From Desulfovibrionaceae bacterium (GTDB lineage: Bacteria; Desulfobacterota; Desulfovibrionia; Desulfovibrionales; Desulfovibrionaceae), in NCBI GenBank assembly GCA_015709315.1, contig JACCQI010000004.1, positions 1 through 64,000 of the forward strand: DNA of 64,000 nucleotides, in the 5' to 3' direction. The position numbers and the translations under genes were made by a program. Under the pieces are notes generated by a model. The model was not told the origin of the DNA and did no database searches. It worked only from the letters and a program-made list of their open reading frames with translations. Position 1 is the stretch's first letter, and each line of letters begins with the position of its first letter. Below, in pieces: positions 52,911-64,000 of this stretch.

Positions 52911-54167
52911 CTAGTCGACGTTCTTTCTGATGAACGCGGGAACCTCGAGGTTGTCCTCCTCGAAGATGAATTCCTCCTCGCCGGGACCGGCAACGGCCCG
53001 CTGGCTCATGCGCACGCCGGGCATTTCCGTGGTGTTCAGCTCCCCGCCCGCCTTGCGCAGGTAGGCCGGGATGTTGCGGTCGGTGTTGAGCACCTTCTGG
53101 TGGACCGACCGCCGGGGCTGGGCCTCGGTCTTGTCCAGGCCGCGCGGCTTGCCGAGCAGCAGCAGTTTCTGCTGTTCCGCCTTGGAAAGCACCGGCTCCG
53201 GCTCTTCGGCGGCCGGGTCGATGCCCGTGGCGATGACCGTGATGCGCATCTCGTCGCCCGCGTCAGGGTCGAAGACCGTGCCGAAGAATATCTCGGCGTC
53301 CTCGTGGGCTTCCTTGTAGATGATGTCCGCGGCCTCGGAGACCTCGTCGATGAGCATGTCCGGGCCGCAGGTGATGTTGATGAGCACGCCCTTGGCGCCC
53401 TCGATGGACACGTCTTCCAGCAGCGGGGAGGTGATGGCCTTCATGGCCGCTTCCTTGGCCCGGGACTCGCCGGACGCGATGCCCGTGCCCATGAGCGCCA
53501 TGCCGGAGGAGGACATGGCGGCCTTGACGTCCGCGAAGTCCAGGTTGATGAGGCCGTGGACGGTGATCAGGTCCGCGATGCCCTTGACCGCGTAGTACAG
53601 GACCTCGTCCGCCTTTTTCAGCATGTCGGAGAAGGACGCCTTTTTGGCGGCCAACTGGAGCAGCCGGTCGTTGGGAATGGTGATGATGGAGTCCACCACC
53701 TCGGAAAGCTGCCTGGCGCCGTCGTCGGCCTGTTCCAGCCTGCGGCGGCCCTCGAAATAGAAGGGCTTGGTGACCACGCCCACGGTGAGCGCGCCCAGCT
53801 CCTTGGCCACCTGGGCCACCACCGGGGCGGAGCCGGTGCCCGTGCCGCCGCCCATGCCGGCGGTGATGAAGACCATGTCCGCGCCTTCCAGGGCGTCGCG
53901 GATCAGCTCGATGGACTCCATGGCGGCGCTGCGGCCGATCTCCGGGTTGGCCCCTGCGCCCAACCCCTTGGTCAGCTTTTCGCCGATCTGGATCTTGTGC
54001 TCGGCCAGGGACTTGTTGATGTCCTGGCTGTCGGTGTTGGCAACGATGAATTTCACGCCCTTGAGCGCGGACTGGATCATGTTGTTGACCGCGTTTCCGC
54101 CGCCGCCGCCGCAACCCACGACCTTGATCTTGGCGCTGCTTTCATGCTCGATCTCGAAGTATTCCAT
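52911..54167 (-). CDS. ftsZ: Cell division GTPase FtsZ
   Basis: 418 residues. Tubulin signature GGGTGTG at 106-112, N-terminal [16 protein letters not shown], and a C-terminal peptide [12 protein letters not shown] that binds FtsA. It polymerises into the Z ring. It follows ftsA after 52 bp and is the last division gene. Confidence 0.98.
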   Translation of the reverse strand: MEYFEIEHESSAKIKVVGCGGGGGNAVNNMIQSALKGVKFIVANTDSQDINKSLAEHKIQIGEKLTKGLGAGANPEIGRSAAMESIELIRDALEGADMVFITAGMGGGTGTGSAPVVAQVAKELGALTVGVVTKPFYFEGRRRLEQADDGARQLSEVVDSIITIPNDRLLQLAAKKASFSDMLKKADEVLYYAVKGIADLITVHGLINLDFADVKAAMSSSGMALMGTGIASGESRAKEAAMKAITSPLLEDVSIEGAKGVLINITCGPDMLIDEVSEAADIIYKEAHEDAEIFFGTVFDPDAGDEMRITVIATGIDPAAEEPEPVLSKAEQQKLLLLGKPRGLDKTEAQPRRSVHQKVLNTDRNIPAYLRKAGGELNTTEMPGVRMSQRAVAGPGEEEFIFEEDNLEVPAFIRKNVD

Positions 54168-54219
54168 TGTGTCTTCCTCCTCGGAGTGTTCCCTGTTTGT
54201 TTCCCTGTATTCTCAATGC

Positions 54220-55458
54220 TCACTTGATGTCCGTGAACCATTTCTTCATGCGCGAGACGATGCGGTCGAAGCCGGAGTCGTCGCGGATCTTGAAGGGCCG
54301 AACCTTGCTGTGCAGGCCCTCCTCCTCGGCTCCGTGAAGGAGCAGGCCCACGGCCGTGGCGTACTTGGGGCTGCGGACCTCGTCGGCCAGGCCGCCGATG
54401 CCCTGCTCGGGGGTGCCGATGCGGACGGGCAGGTCGAATATCTGCTCGGCCAGCTCCTGCATGCCGTCGATCATGACCGTGCCGCCCGTGAGCACCACGC
54501 CCGCCGCGATCATGTTCTTGAAGCCGGACTTGATCAGCTCCTGGTCCACCAGGGCGAGAATCTCCTCGCAGCGCGGCTCGCAGATTTCCGCCAGCACCCG
54601 CTTGCTCATCTTGCGCGACTCGCGGCCGCCCACGCTCGGGACCTCGATGATTTCCTCGCTGGTCACCAGGTCGGCCATGGCGCAGCCGTATTCCATCTTG
54701 ATTTTTTCGGCGCTCATCATGGGGGTGCGCAGCCCGTAGGCGATGTCGTTGGTCAGGTTATGGCCGCCGAGCGCCAGCACGCTGGTGTGCTTGATGGAGT
54801 CCTTGGAGAAGACCGCGATGTCCGTGGTGCCGCCGCCGATGTCCACCAGCGCCACGCCGATCTCCCTTTCCTCGGGGGAGAGCACGGCCTTGCTGGAGGC
54901 CAGCGATTCCAGGACGATGTTGGACACGTCCAGGCCGGAGCGGTTGCAGGACCGGATGATGTTCTGGGCCGATGTGACCGCGCCGGTGACGATGTGGACC
55001 TTGACCTCCAGGCGCACGCCCGCCATGCCGAGCGGATCGGCGATGCCGCGTTGGTCGTCCACGATGAATTCCTGGGGCAGGGTGTGGAGCACCTCGCGGT
55101 CCATGGGGATGGCGATGGCCTTGGCCGCCTCGATGACCCGGTCCACGTCCCGCTGGGTGACTTCGCCGCCCTTGACCGCGATCACGCCGTGGGAGTTGAA
55201 GCCCTGGATGTGGGAGCCGGCGATGCCCGCGTACACGGTGCGGATATCGCAGCCGGCCATGAGTTCCGCGTCCTCCAGGGACTTCTTGATGCATTGGACT
55301 GTCTTCTCGATGTTGACGACCACGCCGCGCCGAAGCCCGGTGGACGGGGACGTGCCGATGCCGATGATATCGACGCCGGTGTCCGAAGCCTCGCCCACCA
55401 CGGTGCATATTTTCGTGGTGCCTACGTCCAGGCCCACGATCAAGTCATTTCTAGCCAT
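54220..55458 (-). CDS. ftsA: Cell division protein FtsA
   Basis: 412 residues. Actin-like ATPase: [17 protein letters not shown], the 1C domain near residue 85, [16 protein letters not shown] and [13 protein letters not shown]. The C-terminal [10 protein letters not shown]-like amphipathic end would bind the membrane. It tethers FtsZ. Confidence 0.97.
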   Translation of the reverse strand: MARNDLIVGLDVGTTKICTVVGEASDTGVDIIGIGTSPSTGLRRGVVVNIEKTVQCIKKSLEDAELMAGCDIRTVYAGIAGSHIQGFNSHGVIAVKGGEVTQRDVDRVIEAAKAIAIPMDREVLHTLPQEFIVDDQRGIADPLGMAGVRLEVKVHIVTGAVTSAQNIIRSCNRSGLDVSNIVLESLASSKAVLSPEEREIGVALVDIGGGTTDIAVFSKDSIKHTSVLALGGHNLTNDIAYGLRTPMMSAEKIKMEYGCAMADLVTSEEIIEVPSVGGRESRKMSKRVLAEICEPRCEEILALVDQELIKSGFKNMIAAGVVLTGGTVMIDGMQELAEQIFDLPVRIGTPEQGIGGLADEVRSPKYATAVGLLLHGAEEEGLHSKVRPFKIRDDSGFDRIVSRMKKWFTDIK

Positions 55459-55497
55459 AAACAGTCTCCTCTGTTGTTCCCTGCAATATTTCGAGCG

Positions 55498-56391
55498 CTA
55501 TCCCCTGGAGGGCTCGCGCTTCTTGATCCAGATTTTTTCGCCGCTGGCCGCGATGATGGCCGCGTCCTTGAATTCGTCGCGCCGGAGCAGGTCGCGCCAG
55601 ACGACCTTCAGCCGCTCCAACTGCGTTTCCCACTGGTCGGTGCAAAGCTTGACGGTCAGGCCGTTTCCGTCCGCGTGGCCGTCCAGGAAAATTTCCATCT
55701 CGTGGGCGCTGGTCAGCTTGATCCAGGCCGCCTGCCCCTGGGTGAAGGGGGTCTTCTTTTCCGCCATTTTCCTGAGGATGCCCCGCAGCACCGCCGGGCC
55801 TTCGTCCAGCCCCTCCGCCACGCTCAGCACGGGCAGGCTGGCCGCCTCGCCGGGGTGCATGGGCGCGATGACCCGGCCCGAGGCGTCCGCGAAATACAGC
55901 CCGTCGCCCTGGCGCATCCAGAAGGCCGGGACCTTCTCGACCACGCCGATGCGCAGCTTGTCGGGGAACTCCCGGCGCACGGTCACGGTTTCGATCCACG
56001 GGTTGGCGGACAGCCGCTGCTCCACCTCGCCCACGTTCATGTCCAGGCAGTTGAGGCCCAGGGCCACGTCCGCGCTTTTCAGGATGTCGCCCCTGGTCAG
56101 CCGGTCGATGCCGGTGACGGAAATCTCCTTGAGGCCGAAATAGGGGTGGGTGGTGAGAACGCGATAGCCGTAGAGCAGCCCCACGCCGAGCACCGCCACC
56201 ATGGACAGGGTCAGCATGAGCATCACGGAGCGGAATATGAACTGGCCGACTCCGGCAAGCCGGCGGTGCGGTTTTTTCCGGGTGTTGTTGGACAGGGTGG
56301 ACCGCTTCTGGGTGCGGAAGGAGCTGGTCTTCTTTTTGCGCCTGTTGCCGATGGTGATGCGGCTTTGCTTGCCGAGCGTCAGGGTGCTCAC
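55498..56391 (-). CDS. ftsQ: Cell division protein FtsQ
   Basis: 297 residues. A basic cytoplasmic N terminus ([26 protein letters not shown]) precedes one membrane helix ([21 protein letters not shown]), a POTRA domain starting [23 protein letters not shown], and the FtsQ beta domain. The GTG start overlaps the murB stop (GTGA). Confidence 0.9.
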   Translation of the reverse strand: MSTLTLGKQSRITIGNRRKKKTSSFRTQKRSTLSNNTRKKPHRRLAGVGQFIFRSVMLMLTLSMVAVLGVGLLYGYRVLTTHPYFGLKEISVTGIDRLTRGDILKSADVALGLNCLDMNVGEVEQRLSANPWIETVTVRREFPDKLRIGVVEKVPAFWMRQGDGLYFADASGRVIAPMHPGEAASLPVLSVAEGLDEGPAVLRGILRKMAEKKTPFTQGQAAWIKLTSAHEMEIFLDGHADGNGLTVKLCTDQWETQLERLKVVWRDLLRRDEFKDAAIIAASGEKIWIKKREPSRG

Positions 56392-57269
56392 AGTATGATG
56401 ACCTCCATTTCGAGAATGATGCCGAATCGTTCCTTCACCTTGTCCCGCGCCTGGTCGATGAGTTCCAGGGCGTCTTCGCTGGTGCCGCCGCCCGTGTTGA
56501 CCAGGAAGTTGGCGTGCAGGTCGGAAAAGGCCATGCCGCCCAGGCGCGCGCCCTTCATGCCCGCCTTTTCGAGCAGCCTGCCCGCAAACTCGCCTTCCGG
56601 GTTCTTGAACACGCACCCGGCGCTGTGCGCCGTCACTGGCTGGGTGGCCTTCTTCCGCATGTAGTTGTCGTGCATGACCTTGCGGACCAGCTTGGGCTGG
56701 CTCTCGGCCAGGGCCAGCTCCACCTGCCAGATGACGCCCTTGCCCACGGCGATGGCGGGGAAGAAGCTGCGGTAGGAAAAATCGCACTGGTCGCGGTTGA
56801 GCCAGAACAGCCCCTGGCCCGGGGACCACAGGCGGACCCGGTGGACCGCGTCCCCGATCTCGGTGCCGAAGGACCCGGCGTTCATGGACACCGCGCCGCC
56901 CACGGAGCCGGGGATGCCGGTCAGCCCTTCCAGGCCGGACAGCCCGGCCATCTGCGCCCAGCCGAGCAGGCCGGGCAGCCGCTGGCCCGCGCAGCAGCGG
57001 ACGATGAGCTTGTCGCCGATCTTTTCCACGCGCTCCGGGCCGGGCGCGTTGGCCACCTTGATAAGGGCCATGTCCAGATGCCCGTCGGGCGCGAGAATAT
57101 TGCTGCCTTCGCCGATGACGAAGGGACGCAGGGACTCCCGCATGAGGAAGTCGCCCAGTTCGTCCAGGTCCCGGTCATCGCGGACAACGAGCTTCACCTC
57201 GGCGGTGCCGCCGAGCCGGAGGGTGGTCAGTTCAGCCAGGGATGGGCGGACAATGCGTTCCAGGGTCAT
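56388..57269 (-). CDS. murB: UDP-N-acetylenolpyruvoylglucosamine reductase
   Basis: 293 residues. [55 protein letters not shown] and the C-terminal [24 protein letters not shown] with [14 protein letters not shown] are MurB blocks. It is an FAD enzyme making UDP-MurNAc. The start at 57269 has GGGGGA four bases upstream. Confidence 0.96.
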   Translation of the reverse strand: MTLERIVRPSLAELTTLRLGGTAEVKLVVRDDRDLDELGDFLMRESLRPFVIGEGSNILAPDGHLDMALIKVANAPGPERVEKIGDKLIVRCCAGQRLPGLLGWAQMAGLSGLEGLTGIPGSVGGAVSMNAGSFGTEIGDAVHRVRLWSPGQGLFWLNRDQCDFSYRSFFPAIAVGKGVIWQVELALAESQPKLVRKVMHDNYMRKKATQPVTAHSAGCVFKNPEGEFAGRLLEKAGMKGARLGGMAFSDLHANFLVNTGGGTSEDALELIDQARDKVKERFGIILEMEVIIL

Positions 57270-57279
57270 GGATTCCCCC

Positions 57280-58733
<1,454 letters not shown>

Positions 58734-58734
<1 letters not shown>

Positions 58735-59831
58735 TATCGTTGCTCCTTGCCCTGGGCGGCCAGTCCCTCGAGACCGGCGGCTATATCGGCGGCCGCGTCC
58801 GGCTTGGCAAAGCCGCGCGCCGCCTGCTCCATGGCGGACAGCCGCTCGGGGTTGTCGAGCAGCCGCGTGACGGCGCGGGCGAGTCCCTCGCCGGACAGCA
58901 CCGGCTGGGGAATGAGTTCCGCCGCGCCCAGGTCCGCCATGGCCTTGGCGTTCATGGTTTGATGGTCGTGCGTGGCCTGGGGGAAGGGCACGAATAGGGC
59001 CGGCACCCCCGCCGCCGCGATTTCGAAGACCGTGGACGCCCCGGCCCGGCACACGGCCAGGTCGCAGAGCGCGTATTCGGTCCCCATGTCCTCGATGAAT
59101 TCACGGACCTGCGACGGGTCCGCGCTTGCGGCCTCGTAGGCCGCGCGCACCCGCGCATAGTCCAGTTTGCCGGTCTGGTGGACCAGACGGACGCCCGCTT
59201 CCATGAACCGTGGCAGGGCCTCGATGAGGGCGTTGTTGATCGGCCTGGCCCCCTGGCTGCCGCCCAGGACCAGCACCCGCCGCCCCGGTTCGTGGTTTCG
59301 GCGGCGGACCGACGCCTCGATGACCTCGGGGCGCACCGGGTTGCCGGTCAGGTATGTCTTGTGGCCGGGAAAGGCGTTCATGCGGTCCGGGAAGCTCAGG
59401 AAAATTCGTTTGACCGCCTTGCCGAGCATGCGGTTGGCCACGCCCGGCACGGAGTTCTGCTCGTGGATGGCCGTGGGAATGCCCAGGATGCGCCCGGCCA
59501 GCACCGGGCAGAAGCCGGCGTAGCCGCCGAACCCGATGACCGCGTCCGGCCGGTGGGACCAGACCGCGGCCAGGGCCTTGGGGATGCCCGTGCCGAGCCA
59601 GCCCATGCCGGACAGGATGCCGGGGATGCCCCGCCCCATGATGCCCGAGGCCGGGAGTTCCTGGAATTTGAGCCCGTGCTCGCGGGCCATGTCGCCCTCC
59701 ACGCCGGGACCGCCCATGAACAGGATGTCCGCGCCCGGATTGCGGCGCATGATCTCCGAGGCCACGGTCAGGGCCGGGAAGATGTGGCCCGCCGTGCCGC
59801 CGGTGGTGATGACGACCCGATCAAGCGTCAT
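58734..59831 (-). CDS. murG: UDP-GlcNAc transferase MurG
   Basis: 365 residues. [16 protein letters not shown] near the N terminus, [26 protein letters not shown] and [24 protein letters not shown]. It makes lipid II at the inner membrane face. ATG overlaps the ftsW stop (ATGA). Confidence 0.97.
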
Positions 59832-60952
59832 GCCTTCACCCTCCGCGAAAGATTGAGCAGGATGCCCGCGCAGACGAAGGACACGGTCAGGCTGGAGCCG
59901 CCGTAGCTGATGAACGGCATGGCCACGCCCTTGGGCGGCACCGTGCCGAGCACCACGGCCAGGTTCAGGACCATGCCCAGCGCGATGACGCAGGTCATGC
60001 CGAAGGCCGTGAACCGGTCCTGAAGCTCCTCCAGCCGGTAGGCGATGCGGAAGGCGCGGTACAGGAAGAATCCGATGATGCAGAAAAACAGCGACATGCC
60101 GATGAAACCCAACTCCTCGCCCGCCACGGCCATGATGAAGTCGTTGTGCGCCTCGGGCAGGAAGAACAGCTTGGACTGGCCCGAGCCGAACCCCTTGCCG
60201 AACAGTTTGCCGGAGCCGAAGGCGTACAGGGACTGGACCAGTTGGTAGCCCTCGTTCTGGGCCAGTTCGTGCGGGTTGAGGAACGCGGTCCACCGCTTCA
60301 GCCGGTAGGGGGACGAGGTGATCAGCATGTAGCCCGCGCCGCCCGCGAAGAACAGGGAGATCAGCAGGTAGCTCAGGCGCGTGCCGCCGACCATGCACAT
60401 GAACAGGAGCAGGCCGCACAGGATGACCGCGCCGCCGAAGTCGGGCTGGAGCAGCAGCAGGCCGCACAGGAAGCCGGTGACCAAAAACGGGGGCAAAAAG
60501 CCCACCGAGAAGGTGCGGACCATGTCCTGCTTCCGGGAGAAGAAATAGGCCAGGTAGAAGACCAGGGCGACCTTGGCGAATTCCAGCGGCTGGACGTTGA
60601 CCGGCCCCAGGCGTATCCAGCGGCTCGCGCCGTTGACGTTGACGCCGAAGGGGGTCAGGCACAGGACAAGCAGGATCACGGCCATGCCCACCCAGAAGTA
60701 GGTCAGGGAATAGAGCAGACGCCGGGGGACGTACATGCAGGCGAGCATGGCGGCCAGCCCCACGCCGGTGAAGGCGAGCTGGCGCTTGAAGAAGAAATAG
60801 GTGTCCTGGTACTTCTGTTCGGCCATGATTCCCGAGGAGGAGAGGACCATGATCAGGCCGAAGGCACCGAGAACCAGCGTGGCCACCAGAAGCCAGAGGT
60901 CGATGCGGCCCGTGCCGCCGCCGTTTTTCCTGGCATTGATCCGGTTAGTCAT
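59828..60952 (-). CDS. ftsW: Lipid II polymerase FtsW
   Basis: 374 residues with about ten membrane segments. RLAYFFSRKQ-like, EAHNDFIMAVAGEELGFIG and FISYGGSSL are SEDS-family hallmarks. It polymerises glycan strands at the septum. It overlaps murD by 8 bases. Confidence 0.95.
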   Translation of the reverse strand: MTNRINARKNGGGTGRIDLWLLVATLVLGAFGLIMVLSSSGIMAEQKYQDTYFFFKRQLAFTGVGLAAMLACMYVPRRLLYSLTYFWVGMAVILLVLCLTPFGVNVNGASRWIRLGPVNVQPLEFAKVALVFYLAYFFSRKQDMVRTFSVGFLPPFLVTGFLCGLLLLQPDFGGAVILCGLLLFMCMVGGTRLSYLLISLFFAGGAGYMLITSSPYRLKRWTAFLNPHELAQNEGYQLVQSLYAFGSGKLFGKGFGSGQSKLFFLPEAHNDFIMAVAGEELGFIGMSLFFCIIGFFLYRAFRIAYRLEELQDRFTAFGMTCVIALGMVLNLAVVLGTVPPKGVAMPFISYGGSSLTVSFVCAGILLNLSRRVKA

Positions 60953-62249
60953 TAAGCCCCCCCACCACGCGCTTGAAGTCCGCGCCGCGCTCGGCCATGC
61001 CGTTGTACTGGTCGAAGCTGGCCGTGGCCGGGGAAAGCAGGACCACGTCGCCCTCGGCCGCGTCGGAGGCCAGCCGCTGCACGGCCTTTTCCAGGGTCTC
61101 GTCCCAGGTCACGGGGAACAGCTTGGCCAGTTCCGGCTCCAGTTCCTCGCGCGCGCCGCCGAACAGGCCCACCTGCACGACCCGGCCCTTGACGTCCCCG
61201 GCGAACCGGGCCACGTCGCCGCCCTTCCACACGCCGCCCATGAGGATGCGCACCGGGCGGTCGAAGGAGCGGACCGCGGCCAGGGCCGCGTCCAGGGTGG
61301 TGGCCTTGGAGTCGTTCACGTACAGCACGCCCCGTTTTTCGCCCACGGGTTCGATGCGGTGGGCCAGGGGCTTGAAATTCAGGATGGTCTCGGCGGCCTG
61401 CTCCTCGGTGACGCCGAACCGGCGAACCGCCTGCCACGCGGCCTCCACGTTGGACTTGTTGTGCTCGCCCGGCAGGTGCGGGGCCGCAAACCGCTCAGCG
61501 GCGTCGAACCACTGCACCCGGCCTTCGGTGAAGGCCCGGCCTTCGAGCAGGGGACGCAGGGACTCGTGGACCAGGGCCGTGTCCTCGCCGGTCATGCGGG
61601 CAAAGAGGTTGAGCTTGGCGTCCAGGTATTCGTCCATGTCCTCGTGATAGTCGAGGTGGTTGGCCGAGAGGTTGAGGAACACGCCCACGCGCGGCTTGAG
61701 CAGGCGGCAGTTCTGGAGCTGGAAGCTGGACACCTCGAGCACGATGATCTCGGCGGGTTCCATGTCCAGGAGGTATTCGCACAGGGGCACGCCGATGTTG
61801 CCGCCGGTGAACGTGCGGCGTCCTGCCTGCTCCAGAATATCGGTTATCAGGGTGGTGGTCGTGGTCTTGCCGTTGGACCCGGTCACGGCCAGGATCGGGG
61901 CCTCGATGAACCAGGAGGCCAACTCCATCTCGGCCACGAGCTTGCGCTCCGGGATGCCCGCAAGCACCGGGGCCAGCTTCTTGACCGGCACGCCCGGCGA
62001 AAACACGATGATGTCCGCGTCCGCGAAATGTTCGGGCCGGTGTTCGCCCGTGACCAGCTCCACCCTGTCCGCCAGCGCGCCGAGGGACGCCGGTGTGACG
62101 GACTCGTCGCGGTCCGCCACGCGCACCCGCGCGCCCAGCACGTCCAGAAGCCGGGCGGCGGCCAGGCCGGACTTGCCGGTGCCCACCACCACGGCCTGCT
62201 TGCCGTTCAGGATGGCTTGATCGATGAATTTGCGGACGATGCGGTTCAT
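60945..62249 (-). CDS. murD: UDP-MurNAc-L-alanine-D-glutamate ligase
   Basis: 434 residues. VVGTGKSGLAAARLL, AVTGSNGKTTTTTLI, LEVSSFQL, NDSKATTLDAALAA and LLSPATASFDQYNGMAERG are MurD motifs. Confidence 0.96.
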   Translation of the reverse strand: MNRIVRKFIDQAILNGKQAVVVGTGKSGLAAARLLDVLGARVRVADRDESVTPASLGALADRVELVTGEHRPEHFADADIIVFSPGVPVKKLAPVLAGIPERKLVAEMELASWFIEAPILAVTGSNGKTTTTTLITDILEQAGRRTFTGGNIGVPLCEYLLDMEPAEIIVLEVSSFQLQNCRLLKPRVGVFLNLSANHLDYHEDMDEYLDAKLNLFARMTGEDTALVHESLRPLLEGRAFTEGRVQWFDAAERFAAPHLPGEHNKSNVEAAWQAVRRFGVTEEQAAETILNFKPLAHRIEPVGEKRGVLYVNDSKATTLDAALAAVRSFDRPVRILMGGVWKGGDVARFAGDVKGRVVQVGLFGGAREELEPELAKLFPVTWDETLEKAVQRLASDAAEGDVVLLSPATASFDQYNGMAERGADFKRVVGGLND

Positions 62250-62253
62250 GGGA

Positions 62254-63330
62254 TTACCTCAGCTTGAGCGTGGACAGGGCCATGAGCGCCATGAGTATGG
62301 AGAGAATCCAGAACCGGACGATGATCTTGGATTCCGGGATACCCTTGAGTTCGAAGTGGTGGTGGAGCGGGGCCATCTTGAAGATGCGCTTGCCCCCGGT
62401 GAGCTTGAAGTAGCCCACCTGGAGGATGACCGACAGGGTCTCGAACACGAACACGCCGCCCACGATGGCCAGCAGCAGCTCCTGCTTGGCCAGCACGGCC
62501 ACGAAGCCGAGCGCGCCGCCCAGGCCCAGCGACCCCACGTCGCCCATGAATACCTGGGCCGGGTGGGCGTTGAACCACAGGAAGCCCAGCCCCGCGCCGA
62601 CCATGGCCCCGCAAAAGATCGTGACCTCGCCGATGCCCTGGATGTTCTGCACCTGGAGATAGTCGGCCATGGTGGCGTGGCCGGATACGTAGATGAAGAT
62701 GGCGAAGCAGGCCATGGCCACCACCATGGGGCCGATGGCCAGCCCATCCAGGCCGTCGGTCAGGTTGACCGCGTTGCTGGTGCCCACCATGACCACCAGG
62801 GCGAAGGGCAGGTAGAACCAGCCGAGGTCCGGCTGGAAATTCTTGAAGAACGGCACGGACAGTTGGGTGGAGTACGCGGGCTGGTTGATGAGCAGGGCGA
62901 TGGCCGCGCCCGCCACCAGGCATTGCAGCCCGAACTTGGCCTTGGCGGTCAGCCCCTCGTTGCGCCGCTTCACCACCTTGATGTAGTCGTCCGCGAACCC
63001 GATGGCCGAGAAGCCGCCGAACACCAGCAGGGTCAGCCAGACATAGACGTTGGCGAGATCCGCCCAGAGCAGGGTGGACCCGGCCACGGCGATGAAGATC
63101 ATGACCCCGCCCATGGTGGGGGTGCCTTCCTTGGCCTGGTGGTGCGGGCCGTCCGCCTGGATGTACTGGCCGCACTTGATGCGCTTGAGCCAGCGGATCA
63201 TGGCCGGGCCGAACAGGATGGAGATGATGAGCGCGGTCAGGAGCGCCCACACCGACCGGAAGGTGATGTAGCGGAAGACGTTGAGGACGCCGACGTCCGT
63301 GCTCAGCGGTACGAGCAGGTTGTAGATCAC
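62254..63330 (-). CDS. mraY: Phospho-MurNAc-pentapeptide transferase MraY
   Basis: 358 residues, about ten membrane helices. [42 protein letters not shown] and [13 protein letters not shown] are diagnostic. It transfers the muropeptide to undecaprenyl phosphate. GTG start overlapping the murF stop (GTGA). Confidence 0.97.
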   Translation of the reverse strand: MIYNLLVPLSTDVGVLNVFRYITFRSVWALLTALIISILFGPAMIRWLKRIKCGQYIQADGPHHQAKEGTPTMGGVMIFIAVAGSTLLWADLANVYVWLTLLVFGGFSAIGFADDYIKVVKRRNEGLTAKAKFGLQCLVAGAAIALLINQPAYSTQLSVPFFKNFQPDLGWFYLPFALVVMVGTSNAVNLTDGLDGLAIGPMVVAMACFAIFIYVSGHATMADYLQVQNIQGIGEVTIFCGAMVGAGLGFLWFNAHPAQVFMGDVGSLGLGGALGFVAVLAKQELLLAIVGGVFVFETLSVILQVGYFKLTGGKRIFKMAPLHHHFELKGIPESKIIVRFWILSILMALMALSTLKLR

Positions 63331-64000
63331 TTGGTGCCTCCTTGGGCTCCCGCGTTCAGTTCACGGCAGAGTGCGTTGGCGTACTCTTCCATTTTCAGGG
63401 AGCGCGATCCCTTGACCAGGACCACGCCCCGGTCGATCCCCGTTTCGCGCCATGCTTCGAGAAATTCGCCGGGCGACGCCAGCGGCGTGATTTCGCCGCC
63501 ATAGGCGCGGGCCACATCCCCCATGTGGTCGCCCTTGTAGAACACGGCCGCAGGATTCGCCTCGGCCACGGTCCGGCCCAGCGCCTCGTGGCGCATGACC
63601 GCCTCGCCGCCCAGCTCGCGCATGTCGCCGAGCACCAGGACCAGCGGTCCGCCGTCGGCCATGTTCCGGGCCGTGCGGATGGAGCGGGCCATGGACAGCG
63701 GATTGGCGTTGTAGGTGTCGTCGATGACCGTGACGTCCCCGCCGACCTTGCAGCAGAACCGCTGGGCGTCCACGGCCATGTCCTTGACGCCTTCGGCCAC
63801 GTCGTCGCGGGTCAGCCCCAACTGGCGGGCCACGGCGGCCACGCAGGCCAGGTTTTCGGCGTAGTGCTCGCCGCAAAACGGGGCCGTGATCTCGCCGTCG
63901 CCCTCGGGGGTCTTCAGCCGAAAGCGTCCCCAGCCTTCGGCTTCGGCGCCCCCGAGGAACGAGGCAACATAGGAGGTGTCAGGCTGTTCGGCCTGAAAAT
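63327..64000 (-). CDS. murF: UDP-MurNAc-tripeptide-D-Ala-D-Ala ligase, C-terminal part
   Basis: The reading frame stays open to the window edge; about 223 C-terminal residues are present. [47 protein letters not shown] and [13 protein letters not shown] are MurF blocks. The start and ATP-binding part lie outside. It is coupled to mraY by GTGA. Confidence 0.93.
   Translation of the reverse strand, partial: FQAEQPDTSYVASFLGGAEAEGWGRFRLKTPEGDGEITAPFCGEHYAENLACVAAVARQLGLTRDDVAEGVKDMAVDAQRFCCKVGGDVTVIDDTYNANPLSMARSIRTARNMADGGPLVLVLGDMRELGGEAVMRHEALGRTVAEANPAAVFYKGDHMGDVARAYGGEITPLASPGEFLEAWRETGIDRGVVLVKGSRSLKMEEYANALCRELNAGAQGGTK

Noticed and set aside
53767-56664. Long plus-strand frame (over 900 codons) across ftsZ, ftsA, ftsQ and murB
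   Set aside because: Antisense shadow of the dcw genes, no domain, typical third-position GC artefact.

Overview
The window is 64 kb of GC-rich bacterial chromosome. Gene content and order point to a Desulfovibrio/Pseudodesulfovibrio-type sulfate reducer. Evidence: a division/cell-wall (dcw) cluster with murF-mraY-murD-ftsW-murG-murC-murB-ftsQ-ftsA-ftsZ followed by a large radical SAM gene; a riboflavin cluster running into nusB-leuS; a selenocysteine-encoding HesB/IscA gene together with yedE/yedF-type selenium genes; and FmdB zinc-ribbon and periplasmic binding proteins typical of the group. The species assignment is inference. I found no rRNA, tRNA, CRISPR array or complete insertion sequence.

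Layout. 1-10 kb: a HesB/IscA selenoprotein; pyrR with a shikimate-kinase-family gene and a Cys-cluster gene; a WcbI-like gene; cobT; an HhH gene with hemC and fmdB; and two tandem TPR paralogues. 10-19 kb (mostly minus strand): lon, acylphosphatase, radC, holA, lptE, a frameshifted isochorismatase-family gene, and a selenium block (DUF1858, YjeF-like kinase, DUF3343, YedF-type, YedE). 19-31 kb: leuS, nusB, ribH, ribBA, ribE, ribD and a dCMP deaminase, interrupted by a diguanylate cyclase, a glycosyltransferase, about 1.2 kb of repeats and two binding-protein genes. 31-36 kb: a ZraP/ZraS/ZraR-like envelope-stress system with a near-perfect sigma-54 promoter and upstream palindromes. 36-41 kb: single genes including an HDOD protein, a NifU-like protein and gltX. 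42-49 kb: yceD-rpmF-plsX-fabH-fabG-acpP-fabF and glyA. 49.4-51.2 kb: an AT-rich two-gene module (Gp37/Gp68-family three-Cys protein plus TcmP) inserted between glyA and the dcw-linked radical SAM gene. 51-64 kb: the dcw cluster, with murF running off the right edge.

How the genes work together. The selenium genes at 16-19 kb fit with a selenoprotein at the left edge. The fatty-acid/phospholipid genes form one growth-coupled unit with rpmF, and a strong terminator hairpin lies between acpP and fabF. The dcw genes are joined mostly by ATGA/GTGA overlaps, which implies tight translational coupling.

The least explained material is intergenic. Several families of hairpin repeats share conserved flanks or cores while their stem arms differ from copy to copy yet stay complementary. 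The full copies of the largest family all lie just 3' of a gene in the same relative orientation. These repeats and the TcmP module are the best candidates for something undescribed.
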